A stretch of 64,000 nt of DNA from Comamonas badia DSM 17552 (GTDB lineage: Bacteria; Pseudomonadota; Gammaproteobacteria; Burkholderiales; Burkholderiaceae_C). The notes beneath the pieces are model-generated. The model was not told the DNA's origin, did not search any database, and saw nothing but the letters and a program-made list of their open reading frames with translations. This document shows positions 1 through 9,190 of this stretch, piece after piece. A program made the position numbers and the translations under genes. Each line of letters begins with the position of its first letter. Positions within the stretch are counted from its first letter, which is position 1. The stretch is taken from NCBI RefSeq assembly GCF_000484635.1, contig NZ_AXVM01000006.1, positions 124,001 through 188,000 of the forward strand, in the 5' to 3' direction.

Positions 1-179
1 CGCGCCAGTTTTGCCGGCGTGATTTCCAGCACGCCAGAGCCTGCCGCGTACGCAGCGCGCGCAGCTTGTGGTGTCAATGTGTGCAACGGCGGGCGCGCAG
101 CGCGGGCCATGCCCTGCACCACAGCGCGCATCTGTGGCGCCAGGGGCAAATCGGGGAATACGGCAGGTGCGTGGTTCAT
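1..179 (-). CDS. alpha/beta hydrolase (esterase/lipase-like), N-terminal part only
   Basis: An open frame begins with ATG at 179 and runs off the left edge; 59 residues are visible. The N-terminus (MNHAPAVFPDLPLAPQMRAV, then a PPLHTLTPQAARAAY stretch) resembles the helical cap start of hormone-sensitive-lipase-type esterases, which commonly open with an 'M..l..l..aggppl..lsp..aR' pattern. The catalytic GxSxG part lies outside the window, so function is tentative. It starts 9 bp after the stop codon of the MscS-like gene on the same strand, so the two are probably co-transcribed. Confidence 0.5.
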   Translation of the reverse strand, partial: MNHAPAVFPDLPLAPQMRAVVQGMARAARPPLHTLTPQAARAAYAAGSGVLEITPAKLA

Positions 180-188
180 GCGCGGGCC

Positions 189-1253
189 TCAAAGGGCGGT
201 GCCATCATCGGAAGCGTGCAGCACGCGCGTCGGCGTGACGAGCCGCACTTGCAGCTGTTCGACCAAGGCAAGTATGGCGAGCGTGATGTGCTGCTGGGTA
301 TCGCGATGCTGAACAAATTGCGGAGTCAGCACATACCAGACGAATTCATAGTCCAGCGAGGCATCCCCAAAGCCAATCAGGTGGCCGCGGTCAAAACGCA
401 CCTTCGGTTCAGCCACGATGCGCTGGCGCACCTCCTCCACGATGCGCTCCGCCTTGCTGCGTGGCGTGTCGATCGCGATGCTCAGCCGGTAGGCCACGCG
501 CCGCTCCTGCATGCGGGTGTAATTGCGCACCAGTTTGCCCAACAGCGCCGCATTGCCTATCGCGATTTCTTCGCCCGAAAGCGAACGCAGGCGCGTGCTT
601 TTGATGCCCACGTGGCTCACGGTGCCTTCCACGGCATCGAAAGCGATGTATTCACCGACTTCAAATGGCTTGTCCAGCCCGATGCTGATGGACGCAAGCA
701 GGTCTCCCAGCACGCTCTGCGCAGCCAGGGCCACGGCCACGCCGCCTATGCCCAGGCTGGCGATGAAGGCATTGACATTGATCCCCGCATTCGAAAGCAC
801 CGCCAGCAGCAGCACCACCCAGACCACAAGCTGCGTGCTCCATTTGACGATCCCCAGCATGACGGGATTGCGCTGTGCGCCCTCGCGCTCGGCCAGATGC
901 TCCAGCGAGCGCACCAGCAGGCGCGCGATCCACAGCGCCAGTTGCACACCGACCAGCACGTAAATGAGGTGCCCCAGCGCAGCATGGGCATCGTCCGGCA
1001 GGTGCAGCACACGCAAGGCAATGGCCAGCGACAGCAGCAGCAGCACCCAGCCGCGCGTGGCCTTGACGACCGCTGCCGCAATATTCAGCAACGGGCCTTG
1101 GGGGTAGGCCCGTGCCAGCCGAGCCAGATGCCTGCCGAGCACTACCGCCAGACCGTACACCAACCCATACGCCAGCAGCGCCAGCGCCAGCGCCACTCCC
1201 CACGACAGCGCCGTATGTCCCAGCCAACTCGATTGCTCCAACCACTGCTGCAC
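189..1253 (-). CDS. small-conductance mechanosensitive channel family protein (MscS)
   Basis: 354 aa. Several hydrophobic segments occupy about residues 15-155, followed by the typical MscS pore and beta-domain stretch: a Gly/Ala-rich helix (IASLGIGGVAVALAAQ) leading into DLLASISIGLDKPFEVGEYI. The protein is expected in the inner membrane as a homoheptameric tension-gated channel protecting against hypo-osmotic shock. The start is GTG, chosen because an AAGGAG box sits six bases upstream and no in-frame ATG fits. It is somewhat longer than E. coli MscS (286 aa), with extra N-terminal membrane helices. The family call is solid; specific subtype is not. Confidence 0.9.
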   Translation of the reverse strand: MQQWLEQSSWLGHTALSWGVALALALLAYGLVYGLAVVLGRHLARLARAYPQGPLLNIAAAVVKATRGWVLLLLSLAIALRVLHLPDDAHAALGHLIYVLVGVQLALWIARLLVRSLEHLAEREGAQRNPVMLGIVKWSTQLVVWVVLLLAVLSNAGINVNAFIASLGIGGVAVALAAQSVLGDLLASISIGLDKPFEVGEYIAFDAVEGTVSHVGIKSTRLRSLSGEEIAIGNAALLGKLVRNYTRMQERRVAYRLSIAIDTPRSKAERIVEEVRQRIVAEPKVRFDRGHLIGFGDASLDYEFVWYVLTPQFVQHRDTQQHITLAILALVEQLQVRLVTPTRVLHASDDGTAL

Positions 1254-1359
1254 GCATCACTCCTTCATCGGCATCGCTGCGTTCTTCTGGAGCACGCGCC
1301 GCACCTCGAAAAGCCCCACCACCGGCTGCCGCCAGGCTGTCACCCCGCGCACCTTCGCC

Positions 1360-2223
1360 TTACTTGAAATGCACCGTCACCGGCTGTGCGCCCGCCAGGC
1401 CTTCATAGCTCACCGTGACCGACAACCCTGGCTTGGGTGGCATGAGCGCGGAAAACGAGCCCAGGCTGATCAGGTCGCCCGGCTTCATGCGCAGATGCTC
1501 CTTGTGCAACGCCTGCGTCAGCCACACCACGGCATTCAGCGGGTGCTCCAGAATGTCGCTGCCCTTGCCCGCGCCGATCTGCTTGCCCGTCTGGTCCGCC
1601 ACCTTGATCTGCATGTTGGCCAGCTGCGCCAGCATCACGAAGCGATCCATGCGGTCGGCCGGCACCGGCATGGGCGTGCCGGCCACACCCAGGCGCGCGC
1701 CGACGTTGATGGCGTTGATCGCCGCGCCGTTGAGCTTGGGCGGCGCCTCCACGATCAGATCGGGCAGCTCGATGAAGGGAATCACCTGATCGATGTGCTG
1801 CATCACCTCCTCGGGCGTCCTGGCGTTGTTGATGCCTGCGTCCTTCACCCGCACCAGCATGTCCGCTTCGAACAGCGGCCTCGCGCCGAAATTGGGCACG
1901 GTGCTGAAGCCATTGGGCTGAATTATGCCGTCGTACAGCACTCCCCAGGTCGGCTGGCTGGTGTTGAATCGCTTTTGCGTGGCCGGGTTGGTCAGGCCCG
2001 CCTTGTAGCCCACCACCTTGCCGTAGTGCGCCGCCAGCAGCTTGTTGAATCGGGCCCGCGTGCAGGCCGCATCCTTGTCGCTTTGCGCAGCAAAGTTCGG
2101 CGTGGGCTTCTTGGCGAAATAGTCGTCCGCCATGGTCTGAACCTGGGCCTGGGTCAGGCACGCCGCCTGCGCACCGGCGATCAATCCCACACCCATCAAG
2201 AGGGCGAAAAAGGTCTTTTGCAC
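1360..2223 (-). CDS. exported fumarylacetoacetase/2-keto-4-pentenoate hydratase (MhpD)-like protein
   Basis: 287 aa. The first 20 residues (MQKTFFALLMGVGLIAGAQA) form a clear Sec signal peptide. The rest follows the MhpD/FAH fold pattern: GYKAGLTNPATQKRF, an acidic FEADMLVRV stretch, PFIELPD, a GKGSDILEHPLNAVVWL segment and the closing GDLISLGSFSAL. Family members are normally cytoplasmic enzymes of aromatic meta-cleavage pathways that hydrate or decarboxylate 2-oxo-4-enoates, so export is unusual. No other aromatic-degradation genes are nearby. The gene is divergent from the TonB receptor at 2316, with 92 bp between starts. The fold is well supported; substrate unknown. Confidence 0.75.
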   Translation of the reverse strand: MQKTFFALLMGVGLIAGAQAACLTQAQVQTMADDYFAKKPTPNFAAQSDKDAACTRARFNKLLAAHYGKVVGYKAGLTNPATQKRFNTSQPTWGVLYDGIIQPNGFSTVPNFGARPLFEADMLVRVKDAGINNARTPEEVMQHIDQVIPFIELPDLIVEAPPKLNGAAINAINVGARLGVAGTPMPVPADRMDRFVMLAQLANMQIKVADQTGKQIGAGKGSDILEHPLNAVVWLTQALHKEHLRMKPGDLISLGSFSALMPPKPGLSVTVSYEGLAGAQPVTVHFK

Positions 2224-2315
2224 AACAATCTCCTATGCTGGATCAAAACCAGCATGCTACGCGAGCGGGCATGCCTTTTGCTGAATTCACTGCCTCCCGA
2301 CAAAATTTGCCCCTT

Positions 2316-4427
2316 ATGCCCACCCATCGCCCATTTGCCTGTGCAGCGGTCCTTGCGCTGAGCACACTGCCCGCCGCGGCGCAGCCCGCGCCTCCCCCTG
2401 GATCGCTGCCGGAGCAAACCATACGCAGCACGCTGCTGGCCTCGCCGCTTGAACAGGTACCGGCCTCGGTCACCGTGGTGGACGGGGACGGCATCCGCGA
2501 CCGGCAGTGGCAGGTCAATCTCTCGGAATCGCTTTCCTCCACCCCGGGCCTGCTGCTGCAAAACCGCCAGAACTATGCGCAGGATCTGCAGCTTTCCATC
2601 CGCGGGCATGGCGCCCGCTCCACCTTCGGCGTGCGCGGGATACAGATCTATGTGGACGATATCCCCGCCACCATGCCTGACGGCCAGGGGCAGAGCAACC
2701 ACATCGATCTTTCCTCCGTCGAGCGCATCGAGGTGCTGCGCGGGCCCTACTCGGCGCTGTATGGCAACGCATCCGGCGGCGTGATCAACGCCTACACCGA
2801 ACGCGGCCAGGGTGCGCCACGCCTGGAAAGCCGCCTTGCGATCGGCAGCAACGGACAAAAGCGCATCGGACTCAAGGCCACCGGTGAAGCCAACGGGGTC
2901 GGCTACGTGGTATCGGCAAGCCGATTCCTGACCGATGGCTACCGCGGGCAAAGCCGCGCCGACAAAAACCTGCTGAACGCACGCCTTGACACCCAGCCGT
3001 CCGATGACAGCCACCTCATGCTGGTCGTCAACCACATCAACGTCGATGCGCTCGATCCCGGCGGCGTCACGCCTGCGCAATGGCTGGCCAACCCGCGCGC
3101 CGTGGCGCAGGGGCCGCTGGATTTCAATGCCCGCAAGAGCCAGCGCCAGACGCAGCTGGGGCTGAAATACGAAAACCGCATCGATGCCCAGAACGCCCTG
3201 CAAGCGGTAGGCTACATCGGCACGCGCGCCATCGTGCAATTCCAGTCCACACCGGCGGCAGCGCAAAAGCCGCCCACCAGTGCCGGCGGGGTGATTGACC
3301 TGGGCCGCAACTACGGCGGGCTGGACATGCGCTGGTCGCACGAGCGCAGCATCGGCACCAATACCCTGCATGTGGTCGCCGGGCTCACCGCCAATGCCGT
3401 GCGGGAAGACCGCAAGGGCTACAACAATTTCATCGGATCGACACTGGGCGTGCGCGGCGACCTGCGCCGCAGCGAAAGCAACACGCTGAGCAACATTGAC
3501 CCCTACGCCCAGGCCTCCTGGGCCTTCGCGCCACAGTGGGCACTGGACGCCGGTCTGCGCTGGAGCAACGTGCGCTTTGACTCACGCGACGAGTACATCG
3601 CCCCGGGCAATGGCGACGACAGCGGCAGCGCCCGGTACCGGCGCGCGCTTCCCGTGGTTTCGCTGCAGCATGCATTCAACGCCCATACCCTCGTCTATGC
3701 CGCGCTGGGCAGCGGTTTCGAAACACCTACCTTCAACGAAATCTCCTACCGCTCTGGCGGACTTGGCGGCTTGAACTTCGGCCTGCAGCCGGCCAAATCA
3801 CGCAGCGTCGAGATCGGCGTGCGCCAGCATTACGCCACGCAGACCATCCGCGGCGACTGGAGCGCGGCGCTGTTTCACACCCGCACCAAGGACGAAATCG
3901 TCGCCGCCGAAAATTCCGGCGGGCGCACCGTGTTCCAGAATGCCGGAAACACCCGCCGCCAGGGGTTTGAGCTGGCCAGCACCACCTGGCTGGACCAGCA
4001 GTGGGAATTCAACCTCGCGCTCACCCTGCTGGACGCCCGTGTCACCCAAGGGTATTGCGACACCAAGGGCGATTGCGTCGCCGCCGGCAACCGCCTGGCG
4101 GGCACGGTGCGCGGCCAGGCCTACCTTGCGGCCAACTGGCATCCGCTGCCGGGCGCACGCATAGGCATTGACTGGCGCCATGTGGGCAAGGTCGCCGCCA
4201 ACGACAGCAACAGCGTTTATGCGCCGGCCTACAGCGTGGCGGCGCTCAGTGCGGGCTACGCCAGGGATTGGGGGCGCTGGACACTGGACGTGTTCGCCCG
4301 CATCGACAACCTCACCAACAGGCGCTACGTCGGCTCGGTCATCGTCAATGAATCCAACGGCCGCTACTATGAGGCGGCACCGGGGCGCCAGTGGATGGCG
4401 GGCGCCAGTCTGGCCTACAGGTTCTGA
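2316..4427 (+). CDS. TonB-dependent outer membrane receptor (siderophore/metallophore type)
   Basis: 703 aa from the ATG at 2316, which gives a good signal peptide (ending PAAAQ); an upstream in-frame ATG at 2235 would add 27 residues in front of the signal and is disfavoured. The plug domain is clear (PASVTVVDGDGIRDR, then SIRGHGARSTFGVRGIQIYVDDIPATMPDGQ read in parts, and VERIEVLRGPYSALYG), followed by a beta-barrel ending in the aromatic YRF. No STN signalling domain is present. Receptors of this class import Fe-, Cu- or other metal chelates. Its position beside a PQQ dehydrogenase locus makes a role in metal uptake for that locus possible, but ligand is not readable from sequence. Confidence 0.88.
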   Translation: MPTHRPFACAAVLALSTLPAAAQPAPPPGSLPEQTIRSTLLASPLEQVPASVTVVDGDGIRDRQWQVNLSESLSSTPGLLLQNRQNYAQDLQLSIRGHGARSTFGVRGIQIYVDDIPATMPDGQGQSNHIDLSSVERIEVLRGPYSALYGNASGGVINAYTERGQGAPRLESRLAIGSNGQKRIGLKATGEANGVGYVVSASRFLTDGYRGQSRADKNLLNARLDTQPSDDSHLMLVVNHINVDALDPGGVTPAQWLANPRAVAQGPLDFNARKSQRQTQLGLKYENRIDAQNALQAVGYIGTRAIVQFQSTPAAAQKPPTSAGGVIDLGRNYGGLDMRWSHERSIGTNTLHVVAGLTANAVREDRKGYNNFIGSTLGVRGDLRRSESNTLSNIDPYAQASWAFAPQWALDAGLRWSNVRFDSRDEYIAPGNGDDSGSARYRRALPVVSLQHAFNAHTLVYAALGSGFETPTFNEISYRSGGLGGLNFGLQPAKSRSVEIGVRQHYATQTIRGDWSAALFHTRTKDEIVAAENSGGRTVFQNAGNTRRQGFELASTTWLDQQWEFNLALTLLDARVTQGYCDTKGDCVAAGNRLAGTVRGQAYLAANWHPLPGARIGIDWRHVGKVAANDSNSVYAPAYSVAALSAGYARDWGRWTLDVFARIDNLTNRRYVGSVIVNESNGRYYEAAPGRQWMAGASLAYRF

Positions 4428-4432
4428 AAACG

Positions 4433-4462
4433 AAAAAACCCGGGGCCGTGCAGCACCCGGGT
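4433..4462 (-). terminator. rho-independent terminator after the MoxJ-like gene
   Basis: Read on the minus strand: stem ACCCGGG, 11-nt loop, CCCGGGT, then six T. It lies 28 bp beyond the stop codon of the minus-strand gene at 4490. The plus strand has no T-run after the stem, so it serves the leftward transcript. Confidence 0.75.
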
Positions 4463-4489
4463 CCGCTTGGCGCCTGCGGCGCGGTTGCC

Positions 4490-5377
4490 TCAGGGTGTCA
4501 CCAGCGTCAAGCCATGCTGCTTGAACAGCGCCAGCAACTGGCCATTGCTGCGCAAGGCCGCCAATGCCTGCACCAGTTCCTTGCCCAGTTCGTCGTTGCC
4601 TGACTTGATGGCCATGCCTACCGGCCAGCCATCCTTGGGAACTCCCTGCAACGGCAAATCGCTGATCTCTATATGGTCCGGCCTGGGGTTGGCCTGGAAA
4701 ATGACCGTTTCCGCCTGAGCGCGGGTGACATAGGCCGCAGCCGCCTTGCCGTCAAGCACGGCCTGCATCGCCTTGATGCCATCGTCGTAGATCTGCACCT
4801 GACTGCTGAGCATGTGGTTTTCATGCCCGATCAGCGCGCTGGCAGCGCCCGTTCCGCGCTCGGCCGCCAAAGGAACACCCTTGAGATCTTCCGCCTTGCC
4901 AACCTTTGGCAATTGGCGCGTGTCCCGCGCCAGCACCACCTGCTCGCGCAGGTACGGCGCAAAAATCACCGCCTGCTTGTTGTTCTGCTGAAAATACTTG
5001 TCCACCGGCACATGCAGCATCACGTCCGCCGGCCCGTAGCCCAGGTAATGCCCTTTCCAGACCATGTTGCGCAGGTCGTCGCCCATGTTTTCGTCGGCGT
5101 CAAAGGGCAGCAGCGTCATCTGCAGCCCCATCTGCTGCGCCAGCGCCCTGCCCAGCTCAACGTCCAAGCCTTGCATCCCTTTGCCGGCACGGTAAGAAAA
5201 CGGTGCGAAGGCGTTATAGACCGCCACCTTCAACGCGCCACTGGCGCGGATGCGCGCCATGCCCGTCAGTTCTTCCTGCGCCTGCGCGCCCTGCGCACCC
5301 AATACCAGCGCCGGCAAGGCGCCCAGCAGCCATTGCCGACGACCCAGGCCGATGGTCTTTTCAAGCATTTTTGTCAT
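4490..5377 (-). CDS. quinoprotein dehydrogenase-associated periplasmic binding protein (MoxJ/XoxJ/PedG-like)
   Basis: 295 aa. An N-terminal GLGRRQWLLGALPALVLGAQ stretch is a signal peptide with a twin-arginine look. The body matches the type II periplasmic solute-binding fold (ASGALKVAVYNAFAPFSY, then LDVELGRALAQQMG). Proteins of this class occur beside PQQ methanol/ethanol dehydrogenases; MxaJ/XoxJ are thought to help mature or contact the dehydrogenase rather than serve a transporter. The start was set at the ATG whose ATGA overlaps the stop of the pedF gene, so the two are translationally coupled. It is the second gene of the pedF operon with a sigma54-type promoter. Confidence 0.82.
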   Translation of the reverse strand: MTKMLEKTIGLGRRQWLLGALPALVLGAQGAQAQEELTGMARIRASGALKVAVYNAFAPFSYRAGKGMQGLDVELGRALAQQMGLQMTLLPFDADENMGDDLRNMVWKGHYLGYGPADVMLHVPVDKYFQQNNKQAVIFAPYLREQVVLARDTRQLPKVGKAEDLKGVPLAAERGTGAASALIGHENHMLSSQVQIYDDGIKAMQAVLDGKAAAAYVTRAQAETVIFQANPRPDHIEISDLPLQGVPKDGWPVGMAIKSGNDELGKELVQALAALRSNGQLLALFKQHGLTLVTP

Positions 5378-5868
5378 TCCGCACCACGCCGCGATTCGAG
5401 ATAGGTCTTGATGGACCAAAGGGCTTCCTGCGACAGCATACCTTCAAACGGCGGCATGTACACGCGGCCATCGCGCGTACGGCCATGGCGCACAGTGCTG
5501 ATGAAGTAATCGTTCATTTCCTTGAAGCAGGCCTTTTTCTTGGCGTCGTCGGCGTAGCCGACACACTCGTCGTCCAGCTTGCGCAGATCGGGCGCTATCC
5601 CGCCAGAAATCGCTTCCAGCCCATGACAACGGGCGCAATTCTGGTTGTAGCCCGAAGCGCCGATGCGCAGCGCCTCATCATGCTGGGGTCCGGAACTGTA
5701 AGGGTTGTCCTCCAGCCATTTATCGCCGAGTTTTGGCAAGGTATGGGTGTCTACCGGCTGAGGGGTCACGTCCCCATGCGCCAGCGCCACCGACGCGCCG
5801 CAGACCAGCGCCAGCGCCAGCAGCCCGCGGACGCCCATTTTGGGCAGAAACGAAGAAACAAAAACCAT
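5374..5868 (-). CDS. pedF: cytochrome c-550, PedF family
   Basis: 164 aa. Signal peptide of about 30 residues (LLALALVCGASVALAHG), then a single heme site CARCH at residues 78-82 with a probable distal Met in VYMPPFEGM near the C-terminus. This pattern and genomic context match the PedF cytochrome, the periplasmic electron acceptor of quinoprotein ethanol dehydrogenases. The start (ATG 5868) has a GGAGA box eight bases upstream; the longer in-frame ORF to 6009 lacks a signal peptide and is rejected. The gene overlaps the next one by four bases. A sigma54-like promoter lies at 5910-5925. Confidence 0.87.
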   Translation of the reverse strand: MVFVSSFLPKMGVRGLLALALVCGASVALAHGDVTPQPVDTHTLPKLGDKWLEDNPYSSGPQHDEALRIGASGYNQNCARCHGLEAISGGIAPDLRKLDDECVGYADDAKKKACFKEMNDYFISTVRHGRTRDGRVYMPPFEGMLSQEALWSIKTYLESRRGAE

Positions 5869-5909
5869 GGTGGAGTCTCCAGATGAAAAAACGTGCGTGT
5901 CAGCAGGCA

Positions 5910-5925
5910 GGCAAATTGCGTGCCA
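5910..5925 (-). promoter_or_regulatory. sigma54 (-24/-12) promoter for pedF
   Basis: Minus-strand TGGCACGCAATTTGCC matches the consensus TGGCACG-N4-TTGCW at all but the last base, with correct GG-to-GC spacing. It ends about 42 bp before the pedF start codon. Confidence 0.7.
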
Positions 5926-5976
5926 ATTTGGGGAAATAGTGACCCGAGTCCATTGATGTGTTCCAAAACAGCTCAC

Positions 5977-5989
5977 TTTCTCAGAGAAA
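5977..5989. promoter_or_regulatory. short palindrome in the pedF/regulator intergenic region
   Basis: TTTCTC-A-GAGAAA is a perfect 6-bp inverted repeat about 55 bp upstream of the pedF sigma54 promoter. A TGTTCC hexamer lies at 5959-5964. Either could be an activator-binding site; this is inference only. Confidence 0.25.
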
Positions 5990-6090
5990 CAGGGGCTAGG
6001 GAAAACCATAGGTCGCCAAAAATCGGCCTTTTGTCACACTATGAATCACCATCAGGACACATTTTGTTTGATGCTGCCTTCCGGAGCACC

Positions 6091-8148
6091 ATGCAGACCA
6101 AGCAGGAATCAGCCATGCAAATTTCATCTGCGGCAAACACCGGAGCAATCCCGCCCCCAGGCGAGGACTCTCTCCTCAAGGCCCACGAGCGATCGCAGGC
6201 CTTTGGCGTTGCCGCCACCGACGACCCGGACTTTTCCAGCCTGACACACACCCAGCTAAGACACGCCCTGGACGAAAACCGGCTGCTGCTCGACCACGCC
6301 CTTCCGGCGATGCAAACGCTGTATGGCCAGATCGCCAATACCGGCAACGTCGTGGTACTCAGCTCCGCCCGGGGCGTGCTTCTGCGCACGCTGGGAGATG
6401 CGGACTTCGAAGAAAAAGCATCCAAAGTGGCACTGCTGCCAGGGGTCGACTGGTCGGAGCGGACCAAGGGCACCAACGCCGTTGGCACGGCCTTGAGTGA
6501 GCAGCAACCCGTGACTGTCCACGGCAAACAGCACTATTTGACTGCCAACAAGATATTGGCGTGCTCCTGCGCTCCCATTTTTGATCCAGAAGGAGGGCTG
6601 CTCGGCGCATTGGACGTCACCGGGGACTACCGCAGTCACCACCCGCACACGCTGGCGCTGGTACGCATGTCGGTCCAGATGATGGAAAACCGCATGCTGA
6701 AAAACAACTTCCCCAAAGCCATTCAGCTTCGTTTCCATGCAGGCGCCGAATTTCTGGGCACTCTCGCCGAAGGACTCGTGGCATTTACCCGGGACGGGCG
6801 TTTTCTCTCGGCCAATCGCTGCGCGCAATTTCAGCTGGGCATGTCGCTCAACGCCCTCAAGGCCCACACCTTCTCATCGCTTTTTGATCTTCCCATATCG
6901 GCACTCGTCGAACTGTTCGGCAACGCGCCGGCGGCTCCCAAGCAGTTGTGCATGCACAACGGCGTCAACGTATGGTGCCAGGCGGACATCAGACCCACGG
7001 GTCCCTGGATCGCCCCATTGTTTTCCGCCACACAGGAAAGCAGTACGACAGGAGCACCCTCGCAGCCATTGACGGCGCCAGCGCCAGAAGAGCCGGCGAT
7101 GACACGTTCGCGCAACGGCGCCCGGCGCAGCACGAGCGCGCTTGACGGGCTGGACACAGGGGACAAGCAGATCCATGCGGTGATTCAAAAGTTGCGCAAG
7201 GTGGCCAACCACGATATCCCCGTGCTGATTCTTGGCGAGACCGGTACCGGCAAGGACCTTATGGCCCGCGCCATCCATGACGATTCCCAGCGCGCGAACA
7301 AGCCTTTCGTCCCCGTGAACTGCGCCTCCATCCCCGACACGCTGATTGAAGCCGAGCTGTTCGGCTATGAGGAGGGCGCATTCACGGGGGCCCGCAAAAA
7401 GGGATCGCCCGGCAAGATTTTGCAGGCACATGGCGGCACGCTTTTCCTAGATGAAATCGGGGATATGCCGCCGCACCTTCAGGCCCGATTGCTACGGGTT
7501 TTGCAAGAGCGCAGAGTCAGCCCCCTGGGCTCTGCGAGCGAGTTGAACGTGGATATCTACGTGGTCAGCGCAACCCACAAGAATCTCAAGGAAATGATTG
7601 CCCGCGGCCAATTCCGGGAAGACCTGTACTACCGCCTCAATGGCATGGTCGTCCAGTTGCCGGCGCTGCGCGACCGATCGGACTTTGAGTCACTGGTACA
7701 AAAAATCCTGCAATCGCTGTCCAAAACCGGCCCCGCAGTCGCCGTATCCCGCAACGTCATGGCCCTGCTGCGCTGCCACCATTGGCCGGGCAATCTGAGG
7801 CAACTGCACAATCTGCTGCGCACGGCGGTGGTCATGGCCAGCGACGAGGGCTGCATTGAGCGCGAACACCTGCCTGACGACTTTTTGATGGAAGTTTCTG
7901 GCGCGGTCACGCCCGCTGCCGCCGCTGACGTCGATACTCCCGACCCCCATCCTGCCGCAGCGCCATCCGCGCTGCCGCCTCCGCCAGACACGGAAAACCA
8001 GCGCCTGCAGGATGTGACCCTGCAAACCATGGTGCAGATACTGCGCCAGCACAAGGGCAACATCTCGGCCGCCGCGAAAGCGCTGGGCGTCTCACGCAAC
8101 ACGATCTACCGCAAGAAGCACATCTTGCCGCAGGGACTCATCGACTGA
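6091..8148 (+). CDS. sigma54-dependent transcriptional activator, AcoR-like (GAF-AAA+-Fis HTH)
   Basis: 685 aa. The N-terminal half holds a GAF-type sensor region (YLTANKILACSCAPIFDPEG, GALDVTGDYRSHHPHTLALV) typical of AcoR/AdhR regulators. The central AAA+ domain has Walker A GETGTGKD (about residue 381), the sigma54-contacting GAFTGA loop (about 428) and Walker B GGTLFLDEIGD. A Fis-type helix-turn-helix ends the protein (NISAAAKALGVSRNTIYRKK). Relatives activate acetoin, alcohol and aldehyde catabolic genes. It sits divergent from pedF and beside pqq genes, and four sigma54-like promoters occur in this locus, so it is the obvious candidate regulator. Start 6091 follows GGAG; ATG 6115 is an alternative with a better AGGA spacing. 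Confidence 0.9.
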   Translation: MQTKQESAMQISSAANTGAIPPPGEDSLLKAHERSQAFGVAATDDPDFSSLTHTQLRHALDENRLLLDHALPAMQTLYGQIANTGNVVVLSSARGVLLRTLGDADFEEKASKVALLPGVDWSERTKGTNAVGTALSEQQPVTVHGKQHYLTANKILACSCAPIFDPEGGLLGALDVTGDYRSHHPHTLALVRMSVQMMENRMLKNNFPKAIQLRFHAGAEFLGTLAEGLVAFTRDGRFLSANRCAQFQLGMSLNALKAHTFSSLFDLPISALVELFGNAPAAPKQLCMHNGVNVWCQADIRPTGPWIAPLFSATQESSTTGAPSQPLTAPAPEEPAMTRSRNGARRSTSALDGLDTGDKQIHAVIQKLRKVANHDIPVLILGETGTGKDLMARAIHDDSQRANKPFVPVNCASIPDTLIEAELFGYEEGAFTGARKKGSPGKILQAHGGTLFLDEIGDMPPHLQARLLRVLQERRVSPLGSASELNVDIYVVSATHKNLKEMIARGQFREDLYYRLNGMVVQLPALRDRSDFESLVQKILQSLSKTGPAVAVSRNVMALLRCHHWPGNLRQLHNLLRTAVVMASDEGCIEREHLPDDFLMEVSGAVTPAAAADVDTPDPHPAAAPSALPPPPDTENQRLQDVTLQTMVQILRQHKGNISAAAKALGVSRNTIYRKKHILPQGLID

Positions 8149-9190
8149 TGCTCCTGTCCTGCGCCACGCATTCGCGCAGGCACACCTGCATCGCCCGCTC
8201 ACCGGACAGATGCCCGGCCACGGGCTGGTGCAGCCGCACCCACGGCGCGCCGTGCGCCGCAGCCATCCAGCGACGGCTGTTCGCGGGGGGGCAGATGGCA
8301 TCCAGCCGGCCATGCACCCAATCGATCGGAATGCGGTGCGTCAACACCGCCCGAACGGCGGCATCCAGACCCTGCGGGCCGATGAAGCCGCGGTGCACCA
8401 GGTAATGCGCCTGAATACGGTAGCGCGACCAGCGTTGTTCGTCCTGCGGACTCCAGCACGGCTGGGGCAGGTTCGCCTCCAGATGGCGCATCTGACGGCG
8501 CAATGCCCTCCAGTCACGCCGCTGCTGCGCCGCCAGCACGGCGGGCTGCCGCCCCAGGCTGCGGCGCACGCCGGTGGCCGCATCGCGCAATTCGCGCAAT
8601 TGCCATCCGCGCATGAGTGCCAAGGCTGTTGCACCGCTTGCTCTCTTTTGGAGCAATCGGGCTGCCCGGCCCAATGCCACTGGCAATGGCAGAGAGCGCC
8701 CAAGCGGCCATCCAGCGTCCGCCCCGCCCAGACGCTTGCCTTTTTGCGTGGAAGGCTGCAGCAAGCCTGCGATTTCGCGACGCGTCAGGCGAAACGATCC
8801 GCGCAGCACCAGACGCTGCACGCGGTGGGGATGGCGTGCGGCATAGGCCAAAGCAACCACGGATCCCCACGAACCCGCAAGAATCGACCATCGCTCTATG
8901 CCCAGGTGCGCCCGCAAGGCCTCCAGGTCCGCCACCAAGGCGGCTGTATCGTTGCGCGCGAGCACCCCCCTGGGGCGCGAGCTCCCGGCACCACGCTGAT
9001 CCGGCGCAATCACCCGATCACGCTGCAGATCAAACGGCGCCAGCATGCCCGGCTGGCAAGCGCCGCCGGGCCCGCCGTGTACCACCAGCCACGCTGGCGC
9101 ATGCGGCGGACCGAAATCGCGCCAGGCCATGCGGTGCAGGCCAGGGCGCGGCAGACTAAAGGGCTTGCTCCATGAATGGTTAATTCTCAT
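8138..9190 (-). CDS. alpha/beta-fold hydrolase, prolyl aminopeptidase-like
   Basis: 350 aa from ATG 9190 (MRINHSWSKPFSL); an upstream in-frame ATG would add 27 residues. HGGPGG is the oxyanion motif of proline iminopeptidases; the nucleophile is in GSWGS, the acid probably in HGRLDAICP and the histidine in AGHLSG. The family releases N-terminal residues, often Pro, from small peptides. It lies divergent from pqqA, so a role in trimming PqqA-derived peptide is conceivable, as no PqqF/G protease is seen in the window; this is inference. It converges with the regulator gene with an 11-bp overlap of the 3' ends. Its start codon region overlaps the sigma54 promoter of pqqA. Confidence 0.78.
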   Translation of the reverse strand: MRINHSWSKPFSLPRPGLHRMAWRDFGPPHAPAWLVVHGGPGGACQPGMLAPFDLQRDRVIAPDQRGAGSSRPRGVLARNDTAALVADLEALRAHLGIERWSILAGSWGSVVALAYAARHPHRVQRLVLRGSFRLTRREIAGLLQPSTQKGKRLGGADAGWPLGRSLPLPVALGRAARLLQKRASGATALALMRGWQLRELRDAATGVRRSLGRQPAVLAAQQRRDWRALRRQMRHLEANLPQPCWSPQDEQRWSRYRIQAHYLVHRGFIGPQGLDAAVRAVLTHRIPIDWVHGRLDAICPPANSRRWMAAAHGAPWVRLHQPVAGHLSGERAMQVCLRECVAQDRSISR

